A stretch of DNA of 64,000 nucleotides from Bacillota bacterium (GTDB taxonomy: Bacteria; Bacillota; Clostridia; Oscillospirales; Oscillospiraceae): positions 186,001 through 250,000 of the forward strand of contig JAETQY010000001.1 of the NCBI GenBank assembly GCA_021770445.1, written 5' to 3'. Below, in pieces: positions 25,539 to 32,778 of the stretch (position 1 is its first letter; every line of letters starts with the position of its first letter). The translations under genes were made by a program, and so were the position numbers. The notes under the pieces were generated by a model. The model was not told where the DNA came from, did not search any database, and saw only the letters and a list, made by a program, of their open reading frames with translations.

Positions 25539-26502
25539 ATAACACCTCCGGAAAATATTCCCGGACAAACTCCACGTCCTCCACCTGAAAGGTCCGGCCG
25601 TTGAGGGGCTCCAGCACCCCGGCGGGGGTGGTGAACTGAAAAATCAGCTTGTAGGAGTACAGCGCCTGTCCGTGGCGGCCGTACTTCCGGTTCTCCCGCT
25701 CGCTGCCGTACTTGCCGTCCCCCAGGAGGGGGTGGCCGGCGGCGGCGAACTGGGCCCTGATCTGGTGGGTCCGGCCGGTGATCAGGTCGCACTCCACCAG
25801 GGACAGGCCGTTCCGCACCGCCAACGTCCTGTACTGGGTGACGGCGGTCTTGGCTCCCGGCTCGGGGCGCTTGCGGACATAGACCTGCTTTTTCACCTCG
25901 TCCTTCCAGATATAGCCCTCCAGTCTGCCCTCAGCCGGGGACATTTTCCCTTGAATCACACACAGGTAGAGCTTGGTCAGCTCCCGGTCACGGATCTTCT
26001 GGTTCATCACCCGCAGACCCTCAGCGGTCTTGGCGGCGATGACGATCCCCCCGGTGTTCCGGTCGATGCGGTTGCACAGGGCGGGGGCAAAGGAGTTCTC
26101 CCAGTAAGGGGACCACTCCTTCTTCTGGTATAGATAGGCCTGGATGTGGGTAAGGAGGGTGTTTACTTGCTCGTTCTCGTCGGGGTGGACCACCAGTCCA
26201 GGGCGCTTGTCCAGAAGGAGGATGTGCTCGTCCTCGTAGAGAATGTTCAGCTTAGGCTGGTAGAGGGAGAGAAAGGCGTTCTCCGGAGTGGGCCGGTCGA
26301 AGAACTCGTCGTTGATATACAGCTGGAGCACGTCCCCCACATTGAGCCGCACATCCCGTTTGCTCCCTTTGCCGTTTACCTTCACCCGCTTGAGCCGGAT
26401 ATACTTCTGGGCCAGAGGGGCAGGCAGCAGAGGTAAGGTCTTGGCCAGCCAGCGGTCCAGCCGCTGCCCGGCGTCGTTTTTCGTGATCGTAAACTCTTTC
26501 AT
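25537..26502 (-). CDS. RluA-family 23S rRNA/tRNA pseudouridine synthase
   Basis: A 321-residue pseudouridine synthase with an S4-like RNA-binding segment (residues about 13-70: RLDRWLAKTLPLLP, RLKRVKVNGKGSKRDVRLNVGD) and an RluA catalytic domain. The catalytic Asp is in CNRIDRNTGGIVI; TGRTHQIRAQFAAAGHPLLGD is the family's second motif. Which uridine it modifies is not determinable. The start is ATG 26502, since AGGAGG lies about 10 nt upstream and the next in-frame ATG upstream overlaps that site. It has its own promoter. Confidence 0.92.
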   Translation of the reverse strand: MKEFTITKNDAGQRLDRWLAKTLPLLPAPLAQKYIRLKRVKVNGKGSKRDVRLNVGDVLQLYINDEFFDRPTPENAFLSLYQPKLNILYEDEHILLLDKRPGLVVHPDENEQVNTLLTHIQAYLYQKKEWSPYWENSFAPALCNRIDRNTGGIVIAAKTAEGLRVMNQKIRDRELTKLYLCVIQGKMSPAEGRLEGYIWKDEVKKQVYVRKRPEPGAKTAVTQYRTLAVRNGLSLVECDLITGRTHQIRAQFAAAGHPLLGDGKYGSERENRKYGRHGQALYSYKLIFQFTTPAGVLEPLNGRTFQVEDVEFVREYFPEVL

Positions 26503-26529
26503 AGAGGGTCCGCCTCCTCTCGCCAAAAT

Positions 26530-26558
26530 ATTTCACCATATTCCGCCCCCGGTGTCAA
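26530..26558 (-). promoter_or_regulatory. Promoter for the RluA-family gene
   Basis: On the minus strand TTGACA (26558-26553), a 17-nt spacer, TGAAAT (26535-26530). It is back to back with the yceD promoter. Confidence 0.65.
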
Positions 26559-26588
26559 TAAATTTCGTGGAGAAATTTGAGAAAAGTA

Positions 26589-26618
26589 TTTGACATTTGG
26601 GACAGAACTCTTTATAAT
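26589..26618 (+). promoter_or_regulatory. Sigma-A promoter for yceD-rpmF
   Basis: TTGACA (26589-26594), an 18-nt spacer, TATAAT (26613-26618); the leader is about 50 nt. Confidence 0.82.
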
Positions 26619-26673
26619 ATCCTGCGTACCATTCTGCGAGTATGGGGGGAAACGCTCCCCGGGGAGGAACGCC

Positions 26674-27177
26674 ATGCGCCTGGATCTGCGGGATATCATC
26701 CATGTCCCCGACGGAAAAAAGACGTTTCAGTTCCAGCTGGACCTGTCAGATGTGGACTTCTACGGGAGCAAGCCCATCGTCCACCCTGTTCAGGTAGAGG
26801 GCAGCGTGACCAACCACGCTGGCGCCCTGGTGCTGGAGGGGACAGCCCGTTCCGTTCTGGAGCTACGATGCGACCGCTGCGGGAAAGCCTTTTCCCGGGA
26901 AAAGGTTGTCACACTGGACAACCTGGTGGCTCAGGAGCTGGAGGACGAAGAAAACGACGATATCCTCCTTCTGGACGGCACTGAGCTGGATCTGGACGAG
27001 GCCGTGAGCACCGCCTTCATCCTCGCGATGGATACCAAAAACCTTTGCTCAGACGACTGCAAAGGGCTGTGCGCCAAGTGCGGAGCCGATCTCAATCTCG
27101 GTCCCTGCGGGTGCAGACCTGATGTCGATCCAAGACTGGCGGCCCTTGCGCAGCTGTTGGATAAGGAAGCTGAGTGA
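26674..27177 (+). CDS. yceD: YceD-family (DUF177) protein
   Basis: A 167-residue DUF177 protein, the usual partner of rpmF and linked to rRNA or ribosome-related functions in bacteria and plastids. Cys motifs for metal binding are visible: LRCDRCGKAF and a C-terminal cluster from [16 protein letters not shown] to GPCGC. The start is ATG 26674 (MRLDLRDII), preceded by GGGGAGGAACGCC; an earlier in-frame ATG at 26590 overlaps the promoter's -35 box and is ruled out. rpmF follows after 45 bp. Confidence 0.92.
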   Translation: MRLDLRDIIHVPDGKKTFQFQLDLSDVDFYGSKPIVHPVQVEGSVTNHAGALVLEGTARSVLELRCDRCGKAFSREKVVTLDNLVAQELEDEENDDILLLDGTELDLDEAVSTAFILAMDTKNLCSDDCKGLCAKCGADLNLGPCGCRPDVDPRLAALAQLLDKEAE

Positions 27178-28123
27178 GTAGTTGAAGTGCCCTGACCGGC
27201 ACAGCCGAAGGAGGTGTCACCCATGGCGGTCCCCAAGGGAAAAGTATCCAAGGCCCGGCGCGATAAGCGGCGCAGCTCCCACTGGAAGCTGGAAACTCCC
27301 GGTATCGTGACCTGCCCCAAGTGCGGGGCTTACCGGCTGCCTCACCGTATGTGCAAGAATTGCCTGACCTATAACGGCCGTACCTTCGGCCAGGTGTGGA
27401 AAACCCCCGCTCCAGCTGGGTGTGGAGATAGGCCTCCGCCGTGTCGGCCAGCTGCTTGAGGGCTTCCCCCTCCAGGCGGAAGGAGAACAGCCGCTTGGGG
27501 TCGCCGTGAACGATGTGGGCCACCGCGGCCAAGGCGGAGGGCGACAGGGGCATGGAGATGCCCTCCCCCACGCCCTCCCGGCACCCGGCGCAGTGGAGCA
27601 CCCCCTCCCGCAGGTGGAACCGGGGCTCCTCGGGGGGATCTGCCCCGCAGACGTCGCAGCCGTCGATGAGGGGCTCATACCCCGCCAGGGCCATAGCCTT
27701 CCACTCGAAGGCGGCCTTCACCAGCGGGAGGGGCTTGTCTGGCATCTGATCCAGGGCGTGGAGGCTGTTCAGCGTGAGGGACAGCAGCTCGGGAGCGGGC
27801 TCCCCCTCCACCGCCAGCAGCTCGGCCACCTCGGCGAAGTAACAGGCCAGGGCCAGCCGCTCAATATCCCCCAGCACCCCCCGGAACAGCCGCTGGGTGG
27901 CCGCCTCCTTAACGGACCAGCGGCCCTGATAGTCATAGAGCACCATCTCCGACCAGGCCAGCAGCTGGCACCCGGCGGCGATGGTGCTCCCCTTTTTTCG
28001 GCACCCCCGGGCGGAGGCGGTAAGCTTTCCCTGGTCCTGGGTAAACAGGGTAAGGATCTTGTCCGACTCCTTGTAGTCCACCGTCCGGAGGACCAGAGCC
28101 TTGGTGGTGATGTGCATGGGCAT
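27092..28123 (-). CDS. recO: DNA repair protein RecO with an abnormal C-terminal extension
   Basis: RecO loads RecA at gaps together with RecR. Residues 1-243 look like normal RecO: an OB-fold N-terminus ([20 protein letters not shown]), a zinc site from CDVCGADPP to CAGCREG, and the helical C-terminal region ending [13 protein letters not shown]. From memory, clostridial RecO ends with about six more residues (LDFYKSL-like). Here the frame instead continues for 100 unrelated residues across all of rpmF and into yceD on the opposite strand. It is the last gene of the ybeY-era-recO series. Function is probably kept, but the stop codon and terminator have been lost. Confidence 0.85.
   Translation of the reverse strand: MPMHITTKALVLRTVDYKESDKILTLFTQDQGKLTASARGCRKKGSTIAAGCQLLAWSEMVLYDYQGRWSVKEAATQRLFRGVLGDIERLALACYFAEVAELLAVEGEPAPELLSLTLNSLHALDQMPDKPLPLVKAAFEWKAMALAGYEPLIDGCDVCGADPPEEPRFHLREGVLHCAGCREGVGEGISMPLSPSALAAVAHIVHGDPKRLFSFRLEGEALKQLADTAEAYLHTQLERGFSTPGRRYGRYRSGNSCTYGEAAGKPRTWGRSRYREFPASSGSCAAYRAGPWILFPWGPPWVTPPSAVPVRALQLLTQLPYPTAAQGPPVLDRHQVCTRRDRD
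27223..27459 (+). CDS. rpmF: Ribosomal protein L32 with an abnormal C-terminal tail
   Basis: L32 is a small zinc-binding protein of the 50S subunit. Residues 1-53 are normal: [20 protein letters not shown] at the start, then [17 protein letters not shown] with both CxxC pairs, ending in TYNGR. The family normally stops within about 5-10 residues of NGR. Here the frame runs on through [20 protein letters not shown] to 78 residues, entering DNA that is the antisense of recO. AAGGAGG precedes the ATG. The core is probably functional; the tail seems to come from a DNA junction near 27381-27400. plsX, the usual next gene, is absent. Confidence 0.88.
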   Translation: MAVPKGKVSKARRDKRRSSHWKLETPGIVTCPKCGAYRLPHRMCKNCLTYNGRTFGQVWKTPAPAGCGDRPPPCRPAA

Positions 28124-28151
28124 TTCTCCTATGTAACGGGCCCAACGCCCG

Positions 28152-28298
28152 TCAAACTTTTTCTATTCTGGATTGGAATGCGGTCTTAGCCAGCTCCTTC
28201 CGCTGCTGAGACCGCTCCTTCCGCTCCCCCACCAGGGCCAGCCAGACCTCCGGCAGGCCGGTTCTGCAAAACAGCTCCCAAAGTCCCCGCTCGTCCAT
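28152..28298 (-). CDS. Small YqzL-like protein between era and recO
   Basis: A 48-residue reading frame: MDERGLWELFCRTGLPEVWL is followed by a charged tail (GERKERSQQRKELAKTAF). GGGAGGG lies about 7 nt before the ATG. It sits exactly where Firmicutes often carry the tiny yqzL gene between era and recO, and begins with the same aromatic-rich, amphipathic kind of segment. Similarity to YqzL is from position and general character, not a measured match. Function unknown. Confidence 0.72.
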   Translation of the reverse strand: MDERGLWELFCRTGLPEVWLALVGERKERSQQRKELAKTAFQSRIEKV

Positions 28299-28366
28299 AC
28301 TACAGCCCTCCCTTTCTTTCTGTGGTTAGGCTGAGTATTTTGTCCCGATGTTATGAGCGGTAAATT

Positions 28367-29260
28367 TTACTCCTTCACATAGCCGAAGTTCTGGATGGCC
28401 GCCGGGTTATCCCGCCAGTTCTCCTTCACCTTCACCCAGGTTTTCAGAAACACCTTGGTTCCCATGAACTTCTCCATATCCTGTCGGGCCAGGGTGGAGG
28501 CTTTCTTCAGCATGGCCCCGCCCTTGCCAATGATAATGCCCTTGTGGCTGTTTTTCTCGCAGTAGATGGTAGCTTCCACCTCTACCACTTCGTCGTCCCG
28601 CTCCGCAAAGCGGGTGATCTCCACGGCGGTGCCGTGGGGAATCTCCTTGTCCAGCAGCAGGAGCAGCTTCTCTCGCATGATCTCGGCCATCATCTGCCGC
28701 TCCGGCTGGTCGGAGGTCATGTCCTCCGGGAAGAGCTGGGGCCCCTCAGGGAGGTAGGCCTCCAGCACATTGAGCAGCTCCTCCACCCCCTGGCCGGTCT
28801 TGGCGGAGATGGGCACCACCGCGTCGAAGTCGTGCTCCCGGCTGTAGGTCTGAATGACCTGGAGGAGTTTGTCCTTCTGGGGAAGGGTATCCGACTTGTT
28901 GATGGCCAGCACCGCAGGACAATTCAGCGTCTTGATGCGCTCAATAAGCTGCTGTTCCGGCTCCCCCACGTGGGGGATGGGCTCCACCAGCAGCAGCACC
29001 GCGTCCACGTCGGCCACGGACTCCTTCACCACGTTGACCATGTAGTCCCCCAGGCGGGTGCGGGCCCTGTGCAGGCCGGGGGTGTCCACAAAGACAAACT
29101 GGCTCTCCCCCCGGTTTTTGATGCCGCAGATGCGGTTTCGGGTGGTCTGGGGCTTGTTGGTGACAATGGCCACCTTCTCCCCCACAAAGGCGTTGGTCAG
29201 GGTGGACTTGCCCACGTTGGGCCGTCCGCAGATGGTGATAATACCGGATTTTTTTATCAT
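28367..29260 (-). CDS. era: GTPase Era
   Basis: Era is an essential GTPase that binds the 3' end of 16S rRNA during 30S assembly. The 297-residue protein has G1 GRPNVGKST, G3 DTPGLH, G4 NKSD and G5 ISAKTG, then a KH domain with IIGKGGAMLKKASTLARQDM. The length is standard. GAGGATC precedes the ATG. It lies between the small membrane-protein gene and the yqzL-like gene in the ybeY series. Confidence 0.97.
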   Translation of the reverse strand: MIKKSGIITICGRPNVGKSTLTNAFVGEKVAIVTNKPQTTRNRICGIKNRGESQFVFVDTPGLHRARTRLGDYMVNVVKESVADVDAVLLLVEPIPHVGEPEQQLIERIKTLNCPAVLAINKSDTLPQKDKLLQVIQTYSREHDFDAVVPISAKTGQGVEELLNVLEAYLPEGPQLFPEDMTSDQPERQMMAEIMREKLLLLLDKEIPHGTAVEITRFAERDDEVVEVEATIYCEKNSHKGIIIGKGGAMLKKASTLARQDMEKFMGTKVFLKTWVKVKENWRDNPAAIQNFGYVKE

Positions 29261-29311
29261 AGATGATCCTCACTTTCCTGCCGGGTGTGAGCAGTTCCCC
29301 GGACGTGTTGG

Positions 29312-29515
29312 TTAATGAAATTTCTTGTACAGGTCCTCGTGGAAGACATGCTTGCGCACAAAACGGGTTACGAACATAATGCCGCAGGCCATGGCGCAGG
29401 TGATGACATAGGGGGTCAGGTCGAACTCAAAGTTCCAGCTCTTCCCCTCCTGAATGCCCAGGTCCTCGTAGTCGTCAAAGTCGTCCTCGATGGCGGTCAG
29501 TCTGATCTTTTTCAT
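29312..29515 (-). CDS. Small single-pass membrane protein of unknown function
   Basis: 67 residues: an acidic N-terminus (AIEDDFDDYEDLGIQEGKSW), one membrane segment at about residues 33-51 (TPYVITCAMACGIMFVTRF) and a basic C-terminus (VRKHVFHEDLYKKFH). AAAAGGAGAAA precedes the ATG. It lies between ybeY and era, where many Firmicutes have diacylglycerol kinase; it shows no resemblance to that enzyme. I do not recognise the family. Confidence 0.7.
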   Translation of the reverse strand: MKKIRLTAIEDDFDDYEDLGIQEGKSWNFEFDLTPYVITCAMACGIMFVTRFVRKHVFHEDLYKKFH

Positions 29516-29539
29516 GGTAATTTCTCCTTTTCATGTTTT

Positions 29540-29619
29540 GTAGGGGCCGCCGCCTTCGGCGGCCCGCCTATTTGAGACGGTTTCCGGTTATGACGGGCGG
29601 CCACAGGCCGCCCCTACAT
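29540..29619. repeat. 80-bp element with TGTAGGGGC terminal inverted repeats (copy 1)
   Basis: The left end is TGTAGGGGCCGCCGCC-TTC-GGCGGCCC; the right end is GGGCGGCCACAGGCCGCCCCTACA. The outer 13 bases (TGTAGGGGCCGCC / GGCCGCCCCTACA) are inverted repeats with a single mismatch. It resembles a miniature non-coding mobile element. The right end overlaps the 3' end of ybeY and supplies its TAG stop codon. A related copy with a worn right end is at 37650. Confidence 0.7.
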
Positions 29620-30105
29620 AGCCTCTCTGGTAATCCCCAGCGTCTCCAAAATTGCTTCTTCCCGGGCCCGCATTTGGGCCTTCATGGGTCCCTCGTCCAG
29701 GTGGTCGTAGCCCAGCAGGTGGAGGGTCGAGTGGACGGCCAGATAGCACACCTCCCGCTCCGGGGAGTGGCCGTACTCCGCCGCCTGGGCGTTGGCCCGC
29801 TCCAGGGAGATCATCATGTCCCCCAGCAGCACCTTGTCCGTGTCCGGGTCGGCCCAGTCCGGGGACGGCTTCTCCCCGGGCTTCAGCTCGAACATGGGGA
29901 AGGACAGCACGTCGGTGGGCCGGTCCACCCCCCGCGTCTCCAGGTTGGTCTGATGGATGCCCTCGTCGTCGGTGACGCACACCTCTACGATACAGGGCAC
30001 CTCCACCCCTTCCCCCTCCAGGGCGGCCAGGATGGCTCGGCGGAGCTGTTCCTCCACGGCGGTTGGGATCTCCACCTCGGCGTCGATATACACTTCGTGG
30101 TCCAA
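29614..30105 (-). CDS. ybeY: Endoribonuclease YbeY
   Basis: A zinc-dependent endoribonuclease needed for 16S rRNA 3'-end maturation and ribosome quality control. The zinc motif is HSTLHLLGYDHLDE, with the family's VLSFPMF and LLGDMMIS blocks upstream. I place the start at TTG 30105 (LDHEVYIDAEVEI), which follows GAGGGGGACTGTCC. A longer frame beginning at 30159 would start on the -35 hexamer of the gene's own promoter. The resulting 163 residues fit the family. The stop codon comes from the repeat at 29540-29619. Confidence 0.92.
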   Translation of the reverse strand: MDHEVYIDAEVEIPTAVEEQLRRAILAALEGEGVEVPCIVEVCVTDDEGIHQTNLETRGVDRPTDVLSFPMFELKPGEKPSPDWADPDTDKVLLGDMMISLERANAQAAEYGHSPEREVCYLAVHSTLHLLGYDHLDEGPMKAQMRAREEAILETLGITREAM

Positions 30106-30130
30106 GGACAGTCCCCCTCTCGTTTTTCCT

Positions 30131-30159
30131 ATTATACGAAAAATAATGTGATAGGTCAA
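30131..30159 (-). promoter_or_regulatory. Sigma-A promoter for the ybeY-era-recO series
   Basis: On the minus strand TTGACC (30159-30154), a 17-nt spacer, TATAAT (30136-30131). The start is near 30124, leaving about 19 nt before the TTG start of ybeY. Confidence 0.82.
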
Positions 30160-30252
30160 ACATATTTTCTCCCGCTGGCGGAAAACTAGCCCTGTGTTAT
30201 CAATTTATTCGTCCGCTCCGTCTGCGGCGGGGCGGCTGAATGGGGTGAAACT

Positions 30253-31266
30253 ATGACAACCAAAAAAATCGGGACCCAGACGGCGGCCCTGGCCAACCCG
30301 CCCTCCCTGGCCGGCTGGGCCAACGTGGCGGGCAAAAAGGAGGGCGAGGGCCCTCTAGCCCACACCTTCGACTATATCGACGGCGACGATACCTTTGGGG
30401 AGTCCACCTGGGAGAAGTCGGAGAGCGCCATGCAGAAGCAGGCTCTCTCCCTGGCCCTGGACAAGGCGGGGCAGGCGGCCTCCAAGCTGGACTGGCTCTT
30501 TGCCGGCGACCTGCTCAACCAGTGCATCGGCTCCTCCTTCGCCGCCCGGGGCCAGCAGATCCCCTTCTTCGGCCTGTACGGGGCCTGCTCCACCATGGGG
30601 GAGGGACTGGCCCTGGCCTCCATGACTCTGGACGGCGGCTTCGGGGAGTGGGCGGCGGTGACCGCCTCCTCCCACTTCTGCTCGGCGGAGCGGCAGTACC
30701 GCACCCCCCTGGAGTACGGCGGCCAGCGCACCCCCACCGCCCAGTGGACAGCCACCGCCGCCGGGGCGGCGGTCTTAGCCCGGGAGGGCCCGGGGCCCTA
30801 TGTCACCCATGTCACCGTGGGCAGAATCGTGGACAAGGGGATCACCGACACCAACAACATGGGGGCGGCCATGGCCCCCGCCGCCCACGCCACCCTCACC
30901 GCCCACTTTCAGGACACCGGCCGCTCCCCCTCCAGCTACGACATGATCTTTACCGGCGACCTGGGCGTCTTAGGCAGCGAGCTACTCATCGAGCTGCTGA
31001 AAAAGGACGGCATTGAGCTGCACAACCACGCTGACTGCGGCTCCATGCTCTTCGACATCAAAAATCAGGACGTCCACTGTGGCGGTTCAGGCTGCGGGTG
31101 CTGCGCCTGCGTGCTCACCGGGCACATCCTCAACAACATGAAGGCGGGCAAGTGGAAAAATATCCTCTTCTGCCCCACCGGGGCCCTTCATTCCCCCACC
31201 TCCGCCTTCCAGGGGGAGAGTATCCCCGGCATCTGCCACGCCATCGCCATCTCGACCACGAAATAG
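30253..31266 (+). CDS. spoVAD: Stage V sporulation protein AD
   Basis: SpoVAD belongs to the spore inner-membrane channel complex that moves dipicolinic acid into the forespore and out at germination; it has a thiolase-like fold. The 337-residue protein shows family blocks FAGDLLNQCIGSSFAARGQQ, PFFGLYGACSTMGEGLALA, DTNNMGAAMAPAA, FTGDLGVLGSELL and a Cys-rich GGSGCGCCACVLTGH. GGGGTGAAACT precedes the ATG. spoVAE follows after 9 bp. spoVAC, normally just upstream, is not here. I could not identify a convincing sporulation-sigma promoter. Confidence 0.95.
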   Translation: MTTKKIGTQTAALANPPSLAGWANVAGKKEGEGPLAHTFDYIDGDDTFGESTWEKSESAMQKQALSLALDKAGQAASKLDWLFAGDLLNQCIGSSFAARGQQIPFFGLYGACSTMGEGLALASMTLDGGFGEWAAVTASSHFCSAERQYRTPLEYGGQRTPTAQWTATAAGAAVLAREGPGPYVTHVTVGRIVDKGITDTNNMGAAMAPAAHATLTAHFQDTGRSPSSYDMIFTGDLGVLGSELLIELLKKDGIELHNHADCGSMLFDIKNQDVHCGGSGCGCCACVLTGHILNNMKAGKWKNILFCPTGALHSPTSAFQGESIPGICHAIAISTTK

Positions 31267-31275
31267 GGTGATACT

Positions 31276-31632
31276 ATGGAATATTTGAAAGCGTTTCTCT
31301 GCGGGGGCATTCTGTGCGTCATTGGACAGGTTCTCATTGACAAGACCCCCCTCACCCCCGCCAAAATTCTAGTGACCTATGTCACCGCCGGAGTGATCCT
31401 CAGCGGCGTGGGGGTGTACCAGTACCTGGTGGACTGGGGTGGCGCAGGGGCGACGGTGCCTCTCACCGGCTTTGGCCACCTGCTGGCCAAGGGGGTCAAA
31501 AAAGCGGTGGCGGAGGACGGGCTCTTAGGCGCCCTCACCGGCGGCTCCACCGCCGCCGCCGGCGGGATTACGGCGGCCATTTTCTTCGGCTTCCTGGTGG
31601 CCCTCATTTGCAAGCCCAAGCCCAAAACATGA
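31276..31632 (+). CDS. spoVAE: Stage V sporulation protein AE
   Basis: A 118-residue integral membrane protein of the SpoVA dipicolinate channel, with about 3-4 membrane segments. The N-terminus LKAFLCGGILCVIGQVLIDK and KILVTYVTAGVILSGVGVYQ match the family, as does the glycine-rich LLGALTGGSTAAAGGITAAI. It lies 9 bp after spoVAD and ends at a terminator. Confidence 0.93.
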   Translation: MEYLKAFLCGGILCVIGQVLIDKTPLTPAKILVTYVTAGVILSGVGVYQYLVDWGGAGATVPLTGFGHLLAKGVKKAVAEDGLLGALTGGSTAAAGGITAAIFFGFLVALICKPKPKT

Positions 31633-31636
31633 GAAG

Positions 31637-31674
31637 GGCCTGACCCCCTACGCGGAGGTCAGGCCTCTTTTTTT
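31637..31674 (+). terminator. spoVA terminator
   Basis: GGCCTGACC, an 11-nt loop, GGTCAGGCC, then TCTTTTTTT. It directly follows the spoVAE stop. Confidence 0.85.
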
Positions 31675-31677
31675 CGC

Positions 31678-32685
31678 TCAGCGCAGGTCCAGGTCCAGGT
31701 CCACATCTCCCTCGATCCCGGCCACCTTACCAGTGTGGGTGTACTGCCACAAATCGAAATGGTAGTAGAAGTCCGGTTTGGTGTCGTACTCCGCCAGCCA
31801 CAGCTCATAGTCGGTCAGCTCCCGCAGGTCGTAGCGCAGATAGCCCAGGCTCTGGTTGAAGTAGACCGCCGGAGTGTAGCCCGCTCCCTCGATCTTTCCG
31901 CAGAAGGCGTTGGCGCACTGGGTGAGCATGTCATTGTCCAGACCGTCAGTGCGGGCGTTGTTGCCCGGGACGATGGGCTCCCAGTCAAAGGCGATGGGGC
32001 CGGTGATCTCGTACCCCTCTATGGCGTTGAGGATATAGGCCGCCTCGGCCTCCGCCTCCTCCGGGGTGATGGCCTGGGAGAAGAAATAGACCCCCACCTC
32101 CAGCCCGGCGTCCAGCGCCCCCCGCAGGTTGCCCTCGAAGGTCTGATCCAGGAACAGTCCACCCTCGGTATACCCCCGGTAGCCCAGGCGGAGGATGGCA
32201 AAATCGATGCCGTCGGCGGCCACCGCCTGCCAGTCGATCTCCTTCTGGTAGGTGGACACGTCCACCCCGGTTTTGGCCCGCTTGCCGTCCTTCTCATAGG
32301 TAACCCGGCCCTTTTCATCCACAGAAAAGCCATCGCGGTCATAGGGGTTGAGGGGCATCCCCTCCAGAGGGGTGAGCACCCGGTCGCCAAACTTGAAGGT
32401 AATGGGCTCCTCCACCACCGGCGGGGCGGGGGGCTCCTCCTCAGGCTCGGGTTTCGGCTTCAGCGTGAGGAAAAGGGCGACGGCGGCCAGGATCAGGGCC
32501 AGGACAGAGATCCCCAAGGCCAGCTTGCTCAGCTTGTCTGACCTCCGCCGCCGTTCAGGCTGGCGCTGCCGGGTCCAGGGCGGCGGGGCCTGACGGCTGG
32601 GCGTCTCCTGGGGCGGCTGGGGCTCCACCTCAATAACGGGCTGCTCCTCTTCCGGCGTGTCCCACTCGGACGGGTACGAACTCAT
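31678..32685 (-). CDS. Membrane-anchored GH25 lysozyme (muramidase)
   Basis: A 335-residue wall hydrolase predicted to cut between MurNAc and GlcNAc. The N-terminal ~65 residues are cytoplasmic, Pro/Glu/Arg-rich; one membrane anchor follows ([20 protein letters not shown]), then a Pro/Glu linker, then the GH25 domain. Catalytic features are GVDVSTYQKEIDW and the DxE-type FDWEP; YRGYTEGGLFLDQTF and VGVYFFSQAIT are family blocks. The start is ATG 32685, preceded by GGGGGAG. It may act in growth, division or spore-wall remodelling; the context does not decide. Confidence 0.9.
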   Translation of the reverse strand: MSSYPSEWDTPEEEQPVIEVEPQPPQETPSRQAPPPWTRQRQPERRRRSDKLSKLALGISVLALILAAVALFLTLKPKPEPEEEPPAPPVVEEPITFKFGDRVLTPLEGMPLNPYDRDGFSVDEKGRVTYEKDGKRAKTGVDVSTYQKEIDWQAVAADGIDFAILRLGYRGYTEGGLFLDQTFEGNLRGALDAGLEVGVYFFSQAITPEEAEAEAAYILNAIEGYEITGPIAFDWEPIVPGNNARTDGLDNDMLTQCANAFCGKIEGAGYTPAVYFNQSLGYLRYDLRELTDYELWLAEYDTKPDFYYHFDLWQYTHTGKVAGIEGDVDLDLDLR

Positions 32686-32716
32686 AAACATCTCCCCCGT
32701 TTCGACGGTTTTTTCT

Positions 32717-32745
32717 ATTGTATCATATCGGCGGAAGGAGCGCAA
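32717..32745 (-). promoter_or_regulatory. Promoter for the GH25 gene
   Basis: On the minus strand TTGCGC (32745-32740), a 17-nt spacer, TACAAT (32722-32717). Confidence 0.65.
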
Positions 32746-32751
32746 GAATTA

Positions 32752-32774
32752 AGGGGCGGCCGACGGCCGCCCCT
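32752..32774 (-). terminator. Hairpin after the methionine synthase gene
   Basis: GGGGCGGCCG (32753-32762) and CGGCCGCCCC (32764-32773) form a 10-bp stem around one base. On the minus strand it is followed by TTAATT, a weak T tract. It lies just after the stop of the methionine synthase gene. Confidence 0.6.
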
Positions 32775-32778
32775 CAAA

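Noticed and set aside
29588-30163. A longer ybeY start at 30159 and a second open frame covering ybeY in another phase
   Set aside because: The longer start overlaps the -35 box of the gene's own promoter; the other frame is a Gly/Arg-rich shadow.
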